Source: Alphaproteobacteria bacterium
GTDB lineage: Bacteria > Pseudomonadota > Alphaproteobacteria > UBA6615
Length of the DNA: 64,000 bases
Assembly: GCA_011087645.1 (NCBI GenBank)
Contig: JAALLF010000003.1
Span: 248,001-312,000 of the forward strand
Direction of reading: 5' to 3'
Shown one piece after another: positions 16,085-24,569 of this stretch (position 1 is the first letter of the stretch; each line of letters starts with the position of its first letter). A program made the position numbers and the translations under genes. Below the pieces are notes generated by a model, which was given only the letters and a program-made list of their open reading frames with translations, did not search any database and was not told where the DNA came from.

Positions 16085-17281
16085 CTACAACACTGGTTCG
16101 GCGCGGCCGGTGGAGATGATGCGGCAACAGGCGTCGGCGATACGCGGGACATTGTCGACATAACTTCGCTTGCGCAGGGCATGGGCGACGGTTTGCGCGC
16201 GTTTCATATAGCTCGGCTCGTCCAACATTTTATGCACGGCCTCGCGGATCGCCTCGGGTTCATAGTCGCCAGTCACCCGCACGCCGGTGCCCTGGCGTTC
16301 GACAGCCGATCCGTTGAGATTTTGCTCCAAATGGGTCGTCAAAATAACCTGAGGGCGGCCGATGGCGAGGCTGACCTCGGTGGTGCCAATGCCACCCTGA
16401 TGGATGATGACCGCGCAGTTGCGTAACGTGTCGACCATGGAAACCGGACGGTCGTGGATTTGGATGCCCTTGTCTTTGAAGACTTTGACGGTCTGCGGCG
16501 CGGCGCGGCGTATATAGGCCTCGCCGGGAATATTGATATCGGCAATACCCTGCGAGGCGAGTTTGAATTTCTTATAGTCGGTGCCGAGATAGGCGAAAAA
16601 CCGCCGTTCTTCGGGCGGCGGCAGAGGCGCCGGCGGCGCGTCGAAGGGGCCGACCGCCGGGTTGAGGCGATGTCTGCGGAATGGGTCGAGTTCGGGGAAG
16701 GTGCACACCCAGGTCGATTCGCATTCGAACAGTTGCGAGAAACTTTGCGGCGCCGCACGACCGCGGCGTTGCTGAACCTCCGCCATTGCCGCGACGACAT
16801 CGGCTTGCGGCGCGGTTTCCTCGACGCCGCTGCGTATCTTGGGAATTTCCGGCAAATGGCTCGGCGGCACCGTGAAGCCGTCGCCGATGACCACCATGGG
16901 GACGCTGCCATACGCGGCCAGGCACATCATGGGGCTATAATCGCTAATCGCCAGGGCCGGTTTGTAGAGTTCGAACAGATGTTGCCAGGCCATCACCACC
17001 GGGTAGATGTCGCCCGGCCGGTCGAGCCCCTGCATGATAAAAATGTCGGCCAGGCCGGCCGCCCGCCACGGCGATTTTACGCTGCGCGGGCTGGCATTGG
17101 GGATCGGCGCCTGGATCACGGTGAAACCGTCATCTTTGAGCAGCGACCAGGATTCTACCAGATTGCGGACGGCGAAGATCGGATGGTGCCCGCGCTCGGC
17201 CAACGCTCGGCCAATCTTGCGTAGGCGCGTCACATGACCAAGCCCGGCGCCAAGTTCCCAACCGACAAGAATGCGTGCCAT
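16085..17281 (-). CDS. GT-B glycosyltransferase (GT1/MGT-like)
   Basis: 398 residues with an N-terminal GWELGAGLGHVTRLRKIG and the donor-binding segment IIHQGGIGTTEVSLAIGRPQVILTTHLEQ typical of UDP-glycosyl transferases. The His-x2-Gly-Gly arrangement and the late Glu/Gln pair fit nucleotide-sugar binding. It is probably cytoplasmic or membrane-peripheral. It leads a leftward pair with the M23 peptidase and is divergent from another glycosyltransferase at 17448. Acceptor unknown. Confidence 0.85.
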   Translation of the reverse strand: MARILVGWELGAGLGHVTRLRKIGRALAERGHHPIFAVRNLVESWSLLKDDGFTVIQAPIPNASPRSVKSPWRAAGLADIFIMQGLDRPGDIYPVVMAWQHLFELYKPALAISDYSPMMCLAAYGSVPMVVIGDGFTVPPSHLPEIPKIRSGVEETAPQADVVAAMAEVQQRRGRAAPQSFSQLFECESTWVCTFPELDPFRRHRLNPAVGPFDAPPAPLPPPEERRFFAYLGTDYKKFKLASQGIADINIPGEAYIRRAAPQTVKVFKDKGIQIHDRPVSMVDTLRNCAVIIHQGGIGTTEVSLAIGRPQVILTTHLEQNLNGSAVERQGTGVRVTGDYEPEAIREAVHKMLDEPSYMKRAQTVAHALRKRSYVDNVPRIADACCRIISTGRAEPVL

Positions 17282-17342
17282 CTACCGACCGCTTGTTAGC
17301 GTAAAAGCCAACTATATCACACCCTTAGCGATAAGAAGTTAA

Positions 17343-17370
17343 TTGGTTAGCGCGGCCGGCGCGGTAATAT
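17343..17370 (+). promoter_or_regulatory. Weak candidate promoter for the GT4 gene
   Basis: TTGGTT (17343-17348) and TAATAT (17365-17370) are separated by 16 bases in the divergent gap. The match is moderate and the transcript would start about 70 bases before ATG 17448. Confidence 0.25.
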
Positions 17371-17447
17371 GGTGCAGGGAAAACGCCGCCGATCCGATAT
17401 TGAGTACAATGTTGGTTGGTGGATGTGAGCAACGGATGGAAGAGACT

Positions 17448-19097
17448 ATGTCGTTATCGGAAATCGCCTTTCTGTTCGAACCCGATGGCTATGTCCTCGA
17501 GGGGCCGCGGTTGATGGGGCGGCAGGCGGCGGGCAACGGATTTATGCGGGCGTTGGTCGATCATGCCGGCGACCGGCGGCTAAGGGCCTACTCGCCGCAC
17601 AAAACCTCCGGGCAGAAATTTATCGAAATCGCGAAATCGCTCGATCCGAAATGTAAAACCGGGTGGCTGCCGGCCCACCGCTTAGACAAGTTGGCGCAAG
17701 TGGGCTCGCTATATTTGCCCGGTCCCGGGCTGGACGCCGCCGCTTATGCACGTCTGCGAGTGGGGGCGGACGCCTACTCCCTCATCGGTGTCACTCATAC
17801 GACGGCGTCCCACGGCGCGATGGATTCGATCTGTAGTTTGCTAAACGCGCCGGTTTTCCCCTGGGACGCGGTGGTCTGCACCTCCACCGCAGTCCAAGAA
17901 ACCATCCACCCGTTGCTTGAAGCCCAGACCGACTATCTGCGCTGGCGGCTCGGTGCGCGCGATTTTTCCGTGCCCCAGTTTCCTCTCATCCCGCTTGGCG
18001 TCCATTGCGACGATTTGGATTTCAGCGCGTCGGACAAGATGGCGGCGCGGCGTGATTTCGCCATCGCAGACGACGAAATCGTCGCGCTTTTCGTCGGCCG
18101 CCTCAGTTTTCACGCCAAGGCGCATCCTCACGCCATGTACACGGCGTTGGAGCAGACCGCCCAACGGACCGGTAAAAAGATTGTGCTGCTGCAATGCGGA
18201 TGGTTCGCCAACGATGCGATCGAGCGCGCGTTCAAAGACGGTGCGGCGCAATTCTGCCCCAGCGTGCGGGCAGTATGGGCGGATGGCCGCGTCGCCGACA
18301 CCAGCCGCAAGGCGTGGGCTGCTGGCGATGTGTTCGTGTCGCTATCCGACAATATCCAAGAGACCTTCGGCCTGACGCCGATCGAGGCCATGGCGGCGGG
18401 TCTGCCCACCGTCGTCAGCGATTGGAACGGCTATACCGATACGGTGCGCGATGGCTTCGACGGGTTTCGTATTCCAACTTGGATGCCGGCCGCGCCGCTG
18501 GGCCAAAAGCATGCGCTACGCCATGAGGTCGGCATGGACAATTACGACGAATATTGTGGCGTGACGTGCCAGAGCGTTTCGGTCGACCACAACGCGCTCA
18601 TCGATGCTCTGATCCGTCTGATCGAAGATCCTTCATTGCGGGCGGAGATGGGCCTACGCGGCAAGTTGCGGGCGCGCCAGGAATTCGACTGGCCGGTGAT
18701 CATCGAAAAATATTTTGCGCTGTGGGAAGAACTCGCCGAAATTCGCAAAGCCCATTCAGGCGCAACGGTCGGGTCGGCGCCGCGCGTGGCGCCGGGCCGT
18801 AGAGACCCGTTCGACGTTTTCGCCGGCTATCCAACAACGCGGATTGATCGGAATACGCATGTGGTTGACACAAAGCTCGACCGCGATTGGCAGCAGGCGC
18901 GCGCGCATTGGCTGTTTTCGTATTCCGGCGCCGATCTGCCCGATGAGGACATCGTTGCGCGGCTCATGGGGGCGCTGGCCAACGAAGCCGCGAAGACTAT
19001 CGAAGCGCTATCCCGGGAGACCGATATAGCGCTTGAAACAGCCATATCAGCGCTGGCTTGGCTGGCCAAAATTGGCTGCGTACGGTTCGAGGCCTGA
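17448..19097 (+). CDS. GT4-type glycosyltransferase with C-terminal winged-helix-like extension
   Basis: 549 residues. The second Rossmann domain contains TFGLTPIEAMAAGLPTVVSDWNGYTDTV, the classic GT4 donor-binding E-x7-E region. After about residue 460 there is an unusual tail, whose last ~55 residues read as short helices ending LSRETDIALETAISALAWLAKIGCVRFE. That pattern is like a winged helix and not part of the catalytic fold. ATG 17448 follows GGAAGAG at 5 bases; earlier in-frame starts lack homology. It stands alone on this strand, divergent from the GT-B gene. Confidence 0.82.
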   Translation: MSLSEIAFLFEPDGYVLEGPRLMGRQAAGNGFMRALVDHAGDRRLRAYSPHKTSGQKFIEIAKSLDPKCKTGWLPAHRLDKLAQVGSLYLPGPGLDAAAYARLRVGADAYSLIGVTHTTASHGAMDSICSLLNAPVFPWDAVVCTSTAVQETIHPLLEAQTDYLRWRLGARDFSVPQFPLIPLGVHCDDLDFSASDKMAARRDFAIADDEIVALFVGRLSFHAKAHPHAMYTALEQTAQRTGKKIVLLQCGWFANDAIERAFKDGAAQFCPSVRAVWADGRVADTSRKAWAAGDVFVSLSDNIQETFGLTPIEAMAAGLPTVVSDWNGYTDTVRDGFDGFRIPTWMPAAPLGQKHALRHEVGMDNYDEYCGVTCQSVSVDHNALIDALIRLIEDPSLRAEMGLRGKLRARQEFDWPVIIEKYFALWEELAEIRKAHSGATVGSAPRVAPGRRDPFDVFAGYPTTRIDRNTHVVDTKLDRDWQQARAHWLFSYSGADLPDEDIVARLMGALANEAAKTIEALSRETDIALETAISALAWLAKIGCVRFEA

Positions 19098-19184
19098 CCC
19101 TCTGGCGGGGCACGTGGACAGGCTCGTGATCCCGTGCCAGATTAATCGTCGAGGGTCGAATCAAGACCGATAATTCAGGAGGTT

Positions 19185-19832
19185 ATGATGAACGCTGTGA
19201 CGCCGACCGATTACCTGCCCGAAAAGGTATCGCCCCTGCGCCATGATGCACCGGGCGTTGTGACGTCGATGCCATCACCGACCAAGCTGCACCATATCCA
19301 CATCTTTTCCGATACGCGCTACGAAGAGATGGTGGAATATTACAAGGTGATGTTTAACGCGGAGGTCATCAGGGTGAACCCTTACGGTCTCACCTTCATG
19401 TCGTTCGACGATCATGATCACCGCATCGTCCTCATCAAACGCGAGGGCGCGGACGAAAAACCCAAGAACGCGATTGGCGTGTCCCACACGGCCTTCTGCT
19501 ACGCTAGCTTGGGGGAGCTGGTTTACGTCTATCGCACGATGACCGACGCCGGTTATGAGGGACCCGCCTATTGCGTCAACCACGGCAATTCGACGGCGTT
19601 TTACTATCGCGATCCGGACGGTAACCAGGTCGAATTGATGATGGATAATTTCACCACCTTGGAGACCCAAGACTACAAACGCCATTACCAATGGTCGGAA
19701 GAGTTCGGCCAAATGAGCGAGGGCGAATTCGATCCGGCCAAGATGGCCGATCTATACGAATCAGGCGTTCCGGATACCGTTCTGATCGACCGTGAAGAGG
19801 TGCGTCGTCTGCGCCGCGAGGGCAAACTTTAA
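19185..19832 (+). CDS. VOC family protein, extradiol-dioxygenase-like
   Basis: 215 residues. The metal ligands of the type I extradiol dioxygenase/glyoxalase fold are visible: His in KLHHIHIF, His in GVSHTAFCY and Glu in GNQVELMMD. A conserved YRDPDGN turn precedes the last. A ~30-residue N-terminal and ~50-residue C-terminal extension flank the two modules. Ring cleavage of a catechol-like substrate is possible, but the fold also serves isomerases and lyases. AGGAGG lies 5 bases before the double ATG at 19185/19188. Neighbours give no pathway. Confidence 0.8.
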   Translation: MMNAVTPTDYLPEKVSPLRHDAPGVVTSMPSPTKLHHIHIFSDTRYEEMVEYYKVMFNAEVIRVNPYGLTFMSFDDHDHRIVLIKREGADEKPKNAIGVSHTAFCYASLGELVYVYRTMTDAGYEGPAYCVNHGNSTAFYYRDPDGNQVELMMDNFTTLETQDYKRHYQWSEEFGQMSEGEFDPAKMADLYESGVPDTVLIDREEVRRLRREGKL

Positions 19833-19895
19833 CCTTCGACGATAGCGGCGGCGGCGAACGGCTCGTAACAAACCAAACGGCGTTGATTGGTGCGC

Positions 19896-21446
19896 ATGAA
19901 AGTACTGCCCGCAATACTATTTTTGACGCTCTTGGTCGGGCCGCTGCACGCGCAGAATTTCGAGGCCGGCCGGTCGGCCGCGCAGGCCGGCGACTATGCG
20001 ACCGCCTTGCAGGAATGGCGAGCCCTCGCCGAACAGGGCGACGCCCGTTCGCAATATAGCGTCGGCGTTATTTACGAGCGCGGGCTCGGCGTTGCGGCGG
20101 ACCCTTCACAAGCCTTTGATTGGTACAAGCGCTCCGCGGAACAGGATTACCCGCTCGCGCAATATAACATCGGCGCGCTTTATCAGCAGGGCCGGGGCGC
20201 CGAGCAAAATTTCGCTGAAGCGTTGAAATGGTATCAACGGGCGGCGGACCAGGGCGTCGACAAGGCGCAATACAATCTTGGTTTCATGTACCACCAGGGC
20301 CAAGGCGGCGCGCCGAACTTCGCAAAGGCGCGCGAATGGTATGGGCTTGCCGCGGAACAAGGCTATGACCTTGCGCAGTACAATCTGGCGGTCATGCATG
20401 CCGAAGGGCAGGGTGGTCCTACTGATTCCAGCGGAGCGGCAAAATGGTACCAACGCGCCGCCGAGCAGGGGTTGGCCTTAGCGCAGTATAATTTGGGTAC
20501 GCTGCATTATCAGGGTCTCGGGCTGGATCAGAATTATGGCGAGGCGTTGATTTGGTATCGCCGGGCGGCCGATCAGGGCGTTGCCAAGGCACAGTATAAT
20601 TTGGGTTCCATGTACGATAATGGCCAGGGTGTCGAAGCCGATGGCGCTGAGGCGCTCAAATGGTATCGGCTTGCCGCCGAACAGGGATATGTGCTCGCGC
20701 AATATAATCTCGGGTCAATATTTTACCGGGGTCAGAGTGTTTCCCGCGATCCCAGCGAAGCCGCAGCCTGGTACCGCCGCGCCGCTGAGCAGGGATTTGT
20801 ACGCGCCCAATACCAACTCGCCGGCCTTTATTTCCAAGGCGACGGCGTACCGCAAGACGATGCCCAGGCGCTTCGCTGGTACCAGCGCGCGGCCGAGCAA
20901 GGCTACACCGACGCACAATATAATCTCGGTTTCATGCACGAAAATGGTCGCGGTGTGGCGCAAGACTACGCCGCCGCGCTGCAATGGTATCAGCGTGCCG
21001 CCGATCAAGGACACGGCCTATCGCTGTACAATATGGGATTTATGCATGCGGCCGGTAAAGGCGTTGTCGAGGATCAAGCCGCCGCCGTCGCGTTGTTTCA
21101 ACAGGCGGCGGAACGCGGTGTCGCGCGGGCGCAGTTCAACCTGGGGGTCATGTTCGCCAATGGCCGGGGGGTGCCGGCGGATGGCGCGCTGGCATTGAAG
21201 TGGTACCAACGCGCTGCCGATCAGGGCCATGCCAAAGCGCAATACAATCTCGGCGTGCTCTATAGCGAAGGTAATACGGTCCCAGCCGATAATCTGGCTG
21301 CTCTTATGTGGTTCATCCTTGCCGAACGACAGGGATTTGCGGCGGCGAAGCAAAGCCGGAGCCGGGTTTCGTCGCGCCTGTCCGCCGACCAGATTGGCGA
21401 AGCGGAGCGCCGCGCCCGAGACCGGTTACAGGCTCGCCGCCCGTAA
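19896..21446 (+). CDS. Exported Sel1-repeat protein (12 repeats)
   Basis: 516 residues. A signal peptide (MKVLPAILFLTLLVGPLHA) is followed by twelve ~36-residue Sel1-like repeats with the core AQYNLGxxYxxGxGVxxD...AxxWYxxAAEQG. They stack into an alpha solenoid that binds other proteins. The repeats are nearly uniform, suggesting recent internal duplication; a basic, Arg-rich C-terminus follows the last repeat. ATG 19896 is chosen over TTG 19887 for the signal peptide. No enzymatic domain. The neighbouring SNase-fold and coiled-coil/Sel1 proteins are likely functional partners. Confidence 0.88.
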   Translation: MKVLPAILFLTLLVGPLHAQNFEAGRSAAQAGDYATALQEWRALAEQGDARSQYSVGVIYERGLGVAADPSQAFDWYKRSAEQDYPLAQYNIGALYQQGRGAEQNFAEALKWYQRAADQGVDKAQYNLGFMYHQGQGGAPNFAKAREWYGLAAEQGYDLAQYNLAVMHAEGQGGPTDSSGAAKWYQRAAEQGLALAQYNLGTLHYQGLGLDQNYGEALIWYRRAADQGVAKAQYNLGSMYDNGQGVEADGAEALKWYRLAAEQGYVLAQYNLGSIFYRGQSVSRDPSEAAAWYRRAAEQGFVRAQYQLAGLYFQGDGVPQDDAQALRWYQRAAEQGYTDAQYNLGFMHENGRGVAQDYAAALQWYQRAADQGHGLSLYNMGFMHAAGKGVVEDQAAAVALFQQAAERGVARAQFNLGVMFANGRGVPADGALALKWYQRAADQGHAKAQYNLGVLYSEGNTVPADNLAALMWFILAERQGFAAAKQSRSRVSSRLSADQIGEAERRARDRLQARRP

Positions 21447-21514
21447 GCGGCCTTCCTACGGCCATAAATTGTGGGCAGATAACACGGGGCAAAACTGAGA
21501 AGGGCGATGAAATA

Positions 21515-22075
21515 GTGCACCGGCAAAAGAGGGGCGAATTGGGGCAATCTCGATTTGCCAAACCGCTGATATTACTGACGCTCATAGTCGTCTTTTTGGC
21601 GCCGGCGGATCTGGTCGCGCAATCTTCACAAACTTTGCGTGTGTTTGAGGGGAAGGCGCGAATCGTCGATGGCGATACACTGGAAATCGGTATTCAACGG
21701 TTCGATCTGCATGGCATCGACGCGCCGGAACCGAACCAGCTCTGCGAACGGGACGGTCGCCAATGGCGCTGCGGCATGGAGGCAACATATGCGATGGCGG
21801 CTTTGCTTGAGGCCCGCTGGGTGACCTGCCGTCAACGGGCATTGGATGCGGCCGGCAGCTCACTGGCTGAGTGCCGTTTTGGCGGGCCGAAAGGGTTCAG
21901 CGTCAACCAAGAGTTCGTACGCCAAGGCTGGGCGCTGGCGGTGCCGGCGCATACCGATGAATATGGCGCCGCCGAACAGACGGCAAAAGCGGCGCGGCGG
22001 GGGCTATGGTCGGGTACATTCGTGACACCGTGGGACTGGCGGCGCGCCCGCCAAGAAGGCACAAACGTGAACTGA
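21515..22075 (+). CDS. Exported SNase (thermonuclease)-fold protein, probably inactive
   Basis: 186 residues from GTG 21515, which an AGAAGGGCG site precedes. An uncleaved or cleaved signal (LILLTLIVVFLAPADLVA) leads the OB-fold domain, which shows RIVDGDTLEI and HGIDAPEPNQ. The Asp/Glu of the calcium site are kept. The nuclease arginines are not: the Arg before GIDxPE is Asp (FDLHGIDAPE), and the Tyr-Gly-Arg segment reads AGSSLAECRF. Two Cys pairs may form disulfides. Binding instead of cleavage is inferred. Confidence 0.78.
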   Translation: MHRQKRGELGQSRFAKPLILLTLIVVFLAPADLVAQSSQTLRVFEGKARIVDGDTLEIGIQRFDLHGIDAPEPNQLCERDGRQWRCGMEATYAMAALLEARWVTCRQRALDAAGSSLAECRFGGPKGFSVNQEFVRQGWALAVPAHTDEYGAAEQTAKAARRGLWSGTFVTPWDWRRARQEGTNVN

Positions 22076-22126
22076 GTGGAACACGGTTGATCAAGGACCG
22101 CCGAGCGAAATTCGAATGAGTGGGCG

Positions 22127-23233
22127 ATGAAGGCTATTTTGTACAGAGTGACGCGGTTACTCCATCCCATAACGTTGGCGGTTATCCTGGTCGGCGTGGC
22201 CGGGTTCTTGGTCGGCCTTATCGTCGCCGTTGACAGGCAAGACGCCGCCATCGTCGCGCCGACGGTCGATGTCGCGGAGGCCAATCATATTGCCCTCTTG
22301 GCAGCGACGCTGGATCGCCGAGAGACCGAAATTAGCGAGCTACGAGCCGAGGTCGCGAACCGGATAGCCCAATTATATCGAGTACAAGACGAGCTGACGC
22401 AACTGCGTGCGGCACCAACTGAACCACTGGCGCCCCCCCCGCCGCCGCCAGACGATGATGCGGAAAGCAGAATTGCCGGTCTCGAATCGGCGTTAGCCGA
22501 AAGCACTGCCGAGTTGAATGCGCTGCAGGGCGAGGTCGTCGGATTGTCGGGCAAACTTGCCGAGGCGATCCAATCGCGCGACGGGTTGCGCAGGCAAAAT
22601 GATCGCGCGCGGCGCGATGGCGAGAACGAGCGCTTAGCGCTGGAAAAAACGGTTGCTGATTTGCGCGGTGAGCTGGAGGCGACACAAGAGCGGTTGCGAT
22701 CACGGCCGCCAGTGGCCGTGGCGCGCGACGAAAGTCCACCGGTTACAGCACCCGCCGAAGTTGCGCCGGCTGCCCCTGAACCTGTTCCGGTCGAACCGGC
22801 GGTCGCGGCGGCACCTCCCGAGGCGACCCCGCCGACAGAAACACCGGCTGCCGCGACCCCACCGCCACCTCTCACGGCTGAAACCAGCGAGCCGGAGACG
22901 CAAAACGCGGCGCTGCCGGCGAACGCTGGTCCGATTACCCGAGGCATTGCGGCCTACCAGGCTGCTGATTATTCGAAGGCCTATGAGCACTGGCTACCGC
23001 CCGCCCTGAATGGTTCTTCGCGGGCGCAGTTTTACGTGGGCGCGCTTTATTTCGAGGGGCGCGGCGTTAGCAAGGATCTGGTGATTTCCTATATGTGGCT
23101 GCGCGCCGCGACCAAGACAGATGACCCGGGCGCCATCAAACTTCTCGATCGCGTGCGTGAGGGTATGACGGGGCCAGAGTTGGCGGAAGCGGAAACCCGC
23201 ATTGCCAATGGTGAGACAATTCCCGATCGGTAG
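22127..23233 (+). CDS. Membrane-anchored coiled-coil, Pro-rich, Sel1-repeat protein
   Basis: 368 residues. One membrane segment near residues 14-35 is followed by a long coiled coil (about 50-195), a Pro/Ala/Glu-rich linker (about 195-265) that would span the periplasm, and a C-terminal domain with one or two Sel1-like repeats (FYVGALYFEGRGVSKD). The layout resembles envelope scaffold proteins that present a binding module away from the inner membrane. Function not known. It follows the SNase-fold gene by 51 bp in the same direction. Confidence 0.78.
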   Translation: MKAILYRVTRLLHPITLAVILVGVAGFLVGLIVAVDRQDAAIVAPTVDVAEANHIALLAATLDRRETEISELRAEVANRIAQLYRVQDELTQLRAAPTEPLAPPPPPPDDDAESRIAGLESALAESTAELNALQGEVVGLSGKLAEAIQSRDGLRRQNDRARRDGENERLALEKTVADLRGELEATQERLRSRPPVAVARDESPPVTAPAEVAPAAPEPVPVEPAVAAAPPEATPPTETPAAATPPPPLTAETSEPETQNAALPANAGPITRGIAAYQAADYSKAYEHWLPPALNGSSRAQFYVGALYFEGRGVSKDLVISYMWLRAATKTDDPGAIKLLDRVREGMTGPELAEAETRIANGETIPDR

Positions 23234-23265
23234 ATCAGGGCCGCCAACCTAGCGTAGCCGTGCGA

Positions 23266-24297
23266 TCAGGCGGCGTTCCATTTGGCAATACCCCCGGACG
23301 CTACATAGCTGTAACGGTCGTCGAGAATTGGCGCGAGGGGCCGCCGGCTTTCATCGGGGAGGGCAATCCACATGCGGAGCAGATGGCGTTTCAAATTCGG
23401 ATCGTCGTAATCGTCATAGGCCTGTCGAGCGTGCAGCACCGTATGATTGTTGATGAACTGCATGTCGCCTTCCTGAAAATCCATCGACAGCCGCAATTCC
23501 GGCCGGTTGGCGATTTCCTGCACCACCTCCATCGCGGCGCGCTGGGCGTCGCTTAGCGCTAAATGTTCGCCATAGCGCGAAACCGATTCGAGGAATGAAC
23601 GGTTGGTCACCCGCGCGGTGATGACGCCATCGCGTGCGCTGAACATGGGAACGTCGTACCAAGGCTGACCGCCTTGGGGGTGGTCGCCGCGCCAATCCAC
23701 GTGGAAGGGCTCGTAAAGCAAATCGATAAGGTCTGGCCGTTCGGCGAGCAGGGTGTTGTGGACCGATGTGGCGCTGACCAGATAGCTGGTGCCGCCAGAC
23801 TTCGCGGTGCGTAAGCAGAACAGTCCGAGAATGTCGGTCGGCAGTTGGTCGCAGTGGAAATCGAGCCGGTTGCGGGTCTGATACCCGCGGGCATCGGGAT
23901 TGGCGAGCGTGAAACCCTCATCGGTGACGTGGCCGAGCAGATGTCCCCTTGTGTTCTGCGAAACCGGGGTACCCATATGGATGCCGAGGCCCCAATAGAT
24001 CAGCGCGCAATCCTCGTTGGAATACCGTTCGCGTTTCAGCCCGCGCACCATGACCACGCCCAATCCATGGCTGACCCGGTCGACGATATCGTCAATTTGG
24101 GCGGAAAAATTGGGTAGCGGAAACAGGTCAGGGGAAAACGGAATGCCGGCGCCGGCCTGTTTGGCATGGTTCAAGGCGGTATCGACCTCGGCATTAGCGG
24201 CCTCGTCGAGATAGATTATCCAACCATCATCGTCCTGAATATCCGGCCCTATCCACGCATCGGCGGATGTCACGGGTTCGCGAACGATTTCCCTCAT
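23266..24297 (-). CDS. TauD/TfdA-family 2-oxoglutarate/Fe(II) dioxygenase
   Basis: 343 residues. The iron ligands are His148-x-Asp150 (DFHCD) and His289 (HTVLHAR), with Arg304 or Arg308 (LKRHLLRMW) for 2-oxoglutarate. Family members oxidise sulfonates, phenoxyacids, carnitine precursors and related acids, releasing the side group and succinate. ATG 24297 has AAGGAAA 6 bases upstream; the longer frame to 24357 lacks support. It is divergent from the TAXI-TRAP transporter genes, so it probably acts on the imported compound. The small-molecule substrate cannot be read from sequence. Confidence 0.88.
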   Translation of the reverse strand: MREIVREPVTSADAWIGPDIQDDDGWIIYLDEAANAEVDTALNHAKQAGAGIPFSPDLFPLPNFSAQIDDIVDRVSHGLGVVMVRGLKRERYSNEDCALIYWGLGIHMGTPVSQNTRGHLLGHVTDEGFTLANPDARGYQTRNRLDFHCDQLPTDILGLFCLRTAKSGGTSYLVSATSVHNTLLAERPDLIDLLYEPFHVDWRGDHPQGGQPWYDVPMFSARDGVITARVTNRSFLESVSRYGEHLALSDAQRAAMEVVQEIANRPELRLSMDFQEGDMQFINNHTVLHARQAYDDYDDPNLKRHLLRMWIALPDESRRPLAPILDDRYSYVASGGIAKWNAA

Positions 24298-24413
24298 TTT
24301 GTATTTCCTTAGAAATCCAGCAACGTCATTCATGGTAGCGACCGCCACCCGCGGCACACAATAGGCGGGGCCCGGACGGAGAAGGTTCGCCGATCAAATT
24401 TTCCAGAAAAGGT

Positions 24414-24448
24414 AATTTGTCAGGACAAATTTTCTTGCCAAGGGCAAG
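24414..24448. promoter_or_regulatory. Two dyads in the divergent oxygenase/transporter gap
   Basis: AATTTGTC (24414-24421) and GACAAATT (24424-24431) form a perfect 8-bp dyad with a 2-base centre. CTTGCC-AAG-GGCAAG follows at 24434-24448. The first has the form of an operator for a dimeric GntR- or MarR-type repressor. It is about 140 bp before the TAXI start and 117 bp before the oxygenase start, so one site could control both. Confidence 0.5.
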
Positions 24449-24569
24449 CGAGACTGCCATCGTCCCCCTGTTCGCGCAGGCACACGGGAGAGTGCCCGGC
24501 TGAATGAAATTACTAGACGCAAGGGTGCTTTGGCGACTGTCGTCATGGCGCATACATAGGGAGGAATTC

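Noticed and set aside
19896..21446. Repetitive DNA that could suggest a CRISPR or tandem array
   Set aside because: The periodicity (about 108 bp) is that of protein-coding Sel1 repeats with conserved residues; no palindromic repeat/spacer pattern.
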